A DNA stretch of 7,074 nt, from assembly GCA_031265595.1 (NCBI GenBank), contig JAISCM010000166.1, positions 1-7,074 on the forward strand. The letters run 5' to 3'. This document shows, one piece after another, positions 5,194 through 7,074 of this stretch. The DNA comes from Tannerellaceae bacterium (GTDB taxonomy: Bacteria > Bacteroidota > Bacteroidia > Bacteroidales > Tannerellaceae). Position numbers and translations under genes: made by a program. Each line of letters opens with the position of its first letter. The first letter of the stretch is position 1. The notes beneath the pieces are model-generated. The model worked only from the letters and a program-made list of their open reading frames with translations, was not told where the DNA came from and ran no database searches.

Positions 5194-6933
5194 ATGAGAA
5201 AAATTGGTGTATTTGTTTTATTTTGTCTGGTTTGTTTAGTAGTAAATGCTCAATGGGTATGGAACAATCCTTTGGACGCAAAGTTTCCGGTGATACAAAA
5301 TCAAGGGTGGACGGAAGAGATAGGGAAAACATTTACCCGCCTCCCGCCAGACGCACAGAATAAAGTACCCCAAGCTGTATGGGAGCTTTCCCGCCATTCT
5401 GCCGGTTTAGCGATCCATTTTTATTCCAATGCGCCGGAGATACAAGTTCGTTATGCCGTAAACGGTTCCTTCGGGATGGACCATATGCCGGCCACCGGCG
5501 TGTCGGGAATAGACTTATATCGTATCAATAGCGATGGCGTCTGGAATGTATGTTCGGGCGAGTTTGATTTCGGCGATACGATTGTGTATCATTATAATCG
5601 CATAAAGAAAGACCGGTACCATGCGTATGGGTATGAATACCGGCTTTATCTTCCATTATATAATAGCGTAAAATGGTTGGAGGTGGGCGTACCGGAGGGT
5701 TATTCTTTTGAATTTATTCCGGTTTTATCAGAGAAGCCCATCGTGGTATACGGCACATCAATCGTTCAGGGAGCCTGCGCTACCCGTCCGGCTTTGGCAT
5801 GGACTACTATTGTAGAGCGGTCGTTAGACTATCCGTTACTTAATTTAGGCTTTTCGGGCAGCGCTAAGTTAGAGAAAGAAGTAGTAGCGTACCTTAGCGA
5901 TATCGACGCTTGCCTGTATGTATTGGATTGCATGCCTAATTTATTTGAATATACTAAAGAGGAAGTGATAAAGCGTATTGTTGATGCAGTAAAGCAGATA
6001 CGTACCAAAAGCGCCGCCCCCATCTTGCTACTCGAACATGCCGGCAACAGTAATGCCCAAACCGATTCGATGCGTTTTACCAATAACAGCGATATAAATG
6101 AAGCATCCCTTTACGCCTGGCAATTGCTACAGAAAGAAAATATCCCGGATATACATTATATATATGGAGACGAATATAAGATACCGCCCGACGGTTGGGT
6201 AGATTTTGTCCATTTCAATGATATAGGAATGTCCGCCCAGGCGCTAACCGTAGAACAGAAAATACGAAAAATAGCAAAGATGGAGAAAGGGACAAGCACA
6301 ACAACAATCCCTGTTACACAACGGCGGGAGCCCAATAATTACGAATGGAAGAAGCGCCACTACGATGTATTGGCCTTAACCAAAAGTAATCCCCCCAAAG
6401 CGCTGATAATAGGCAATTCCATCACCCATTTCTGGGGAGGAGAGCCCAAAGGCCCGCGACAAAACGGCATAAACAGTTGGACAAAATATATGGAACCCCA
6501 AGGCTATCGAAACTTAGGGTGCGGCTGGGATAGAATAGAAAACGTACTCTGGCGCGTGTATCATGGCGAGTTAGACGGTTACGAAGCCGAACGAATTATC
6601 CTGATGATCGGTACGAACAATATGAAAATCAGTACGGATAATGAGATTGTGGATGGACTTCGCTTCTTATTGGCCGCTATACATGAAAGGCAACCGAAAG
6701 CAATCATTAAAGTAATAGGTATTCTTCCAAGGAGAGATAACGAGCAATGGGTGAATAATATTAATAAACAAATCCAACAAATGGCTCAGGAAGGAGGATA
6801 CATATACCAGAATGCCGGAAACCTGCTATTAGATGCAAATGGAAAAATAGATGAGTCTTTATTCAGTGATGGTTTACATCCTAATGAAAAAGGATATACC
6901 TTGTTAGGCGCTTTTATCTCCGATTTTGATTAG
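5194..6933 (+). CDS. Secreted tandem-domain SGNH/GDSL hydrolase (GxDLY plus two SGNH domains), probable carbohydrate esterase
   Basis: The protein has 579 residues. Residues 1-19 are a signal peptide (MRKIG, a hydrophobic run, VNA before QW20-21), so it is exported. A beta-sandwich domain of the GxDLY type covers about 22-180, with SGIDLYRI at 104-111. The first SGNH domain (about 181-365) has VYGTSIVQG with Ser189, GFSGS (219-223), DCMPN with Asn249 and the Asp337-x-x-His340 pair in VDFVHFND. After a Thr/Pro-rich linker (about 366-380) the second SGNH domain (about 390-579) has IIGNSITH with Ser409, IGTNN (472-476) and SDGLHP with Asp559 and His562. Both triads look complete. Such enzymes typically remove acetyl or other acyl groups from glycans in the periplasm or outside the cell; the substrate cannot be read from sequence. 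It starts 20 nt after the ThiC-like gene and has no promoter of its own that I can see. ATG 5194 is chosen because the signal peptide begins there. Confidence 0.88.
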   Translation: MRKIGVFVLFCLVCLVVNAQWVWNNPLDAKFPVIQNQGWTEEIGKTFTRLPPDAQNKVPQAVWELSRHSAGLAIHFYSNAPEIQVRYAVNGSFGMDHMPATGVSGIDLYRINSDGVWNVCSGEFDFGDTIVYHYNRIKKDRYHAYGYEYRLYLPLYNSVKWLEVGVPEGYSFEFIPVLSEKPIVVYGTSIVQGACATRPALAWTTIVERSLDYPLLNLGFSGSAKLEKEVVAYLSDIDACLYVLDCMPNLFEYTKEEVIKRIVDAVKQIRTKSAAPILLLEHAGNSNAQTDSMRFTNNSDINEASLYAWQLLQKENIPDIHYIYGDEYKIPPDGWVDFVHFNDIGMSAQALTVEQKIRKIAKMEKGTSTTTIPVTQRREPNNYEWKKRHYDVLALTKSNPPKALIIGNSITHFWGGEPKGPRQNGINSWTKYMEPQGYRNLGCGWDRIENVLWRVYHGELDGYEAERIILMIGTNNMKISTDNEIVDGLRFLLAAIHERQPKAIIKVIGILPRRDNEQWVNNINKQIQQMAQEGGYIYQNAGNLLLDANGKIDESLFSDGLHPNEKGYTLLGAFISDFD

Positions 6934-6957
6934 ACAGGGCAAACGCCCTATAAACAA

Positions 6958-6995
6958 AAAAAGCCGTTCCGGGGACAAACCCTGAACGGCTTTTT
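6958..6995. terminator. Bidirectional intrinsic terminator between the SGNH gene and the 5S rRNA gene
   Basis: AAAAAGCCGTTC (6958-6969) pairs perfectly with GAACGGCTTTTT (6984-6995), and GGG (6971-6973) can pair with CCC (6980-6982) inside the loop. The T run at 6991-6995 serves rightward transcripts from the ThiC-like/SGNH operon. The A run at 6956-6962 becomes a U tract for leftward rRNA transcripts, so it fits both convergent units. A smaller hairpin AGGGC-AAAC-GCCCT (6936-6949), directly after the SGNH stop codon, has no T tract. Confidence 0.85.
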
Positions 6996-7001
6996 AATTA
7001 A

Positions 7002-7074
7002 GTTGGCAGCTACCTACTCTTCCACATGTTCTGCAGTACCATCGGCGTGACCGGGCTTAACTTCTCTGTTCGGA
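7002..7074 (-). rRNA. rrf: 5S ribosomal RNA, 3' part (5' end beyond the window)
   Basis: The reverse strand begins TCCGAACAGAGAAGTTAAGC at the window edge, continues through GCCGATGGTACTGC and ends with GAGTAGGTAGCTGCC, the conserved 3' two thirds of bacterial 5S rRNA. The 3' end is placed near 7002 because the closing helix should use CTGCCAA; it could be off by a few bases. It is probably the last gene of an rRNA operon entering from the right, ending at the terminator 6958-6995. Confidence 0.93.

Noticed and set aside
5106..5363. Open frame overlapping the ThiC-like 3' end, as a possible missing Fe-S tail in another frame
   Set aside because: Its translation contains no CxxCxxxxC motif and mostly overlaps the start of the SGNH gene, whose signal peptide and domains are convincing.

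Overview
The window looks like chromosomal DNA of a Bacteroidetes member, probably of the order Bacteroidales. Three intergenic regions carry exact matches to the Bacteroidetes -7 promoter element TAnnTTTG, Shine-Dalgarno sequences are not evident, and several proteins belong to families typical of the phylum: a YfbK-like VWA protein, a DUF5020 barrel and a GxDLY-type SGNH esterase. The partial 5S rRNA at the right edge also fits. TGA is a normal stop here (it ends the genes at 513 and 680).

Layout. Positions 1-513 (+) are the C-terminal 170 residues of a VWA/DUF3520 protein that starts outside the window. After about 165 bp with one perfect hairpin comes a leftward two-gene unit, 2682 to 680. 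It encodes a Tsx-like outer-membrane barrel (DUF5020) followed 2 bp later by an AzgA/NCS2-type purine permease. The permease frame is intact over 431 codons except for one internal TGA at 1301-1303, so it is either a fresh pseudogene or a sequence error. Upstream, also leftward, is a DJ-1/PfpI-family gene (2787-3374), AT-richer than its neighbours in the samples counted. Next is a compact cluster of inverted and direct GGTAGGC-type repeats (3498-3567).

Reading rightward from a promoter at 3639-3646 are a ThiC homologue (3668-5173) and, 20 nt later, a secreted protein with two SGNH hydrolase domains (5194-6933). This pair converges on a 5S rRNA gene on the minus strand. A strong hairpin with A and T tracts on its two sides (6958-6995) can terminate both transcripts.

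The most unusual object is the ThiC homologue. It keeps the N-terminal ThiC-associated domain and nearly all of the barrel core, including the two presumed zinc-ligand histidines. It ends exactly where the C-terminal CxxCxxxxC [4Fe-4S]/radical-SAM tail should begin, lacks about 11 residues of an active-site loop, and has changed several otherwise near-invariant residues. No TPP riboswitch precedes it and no other thiamine gene is nearby. It is therefore probably not a conventional HMP-P synthase but a ThiC-derived protein of unknown activity, co-transcribed with a secreted esterase.
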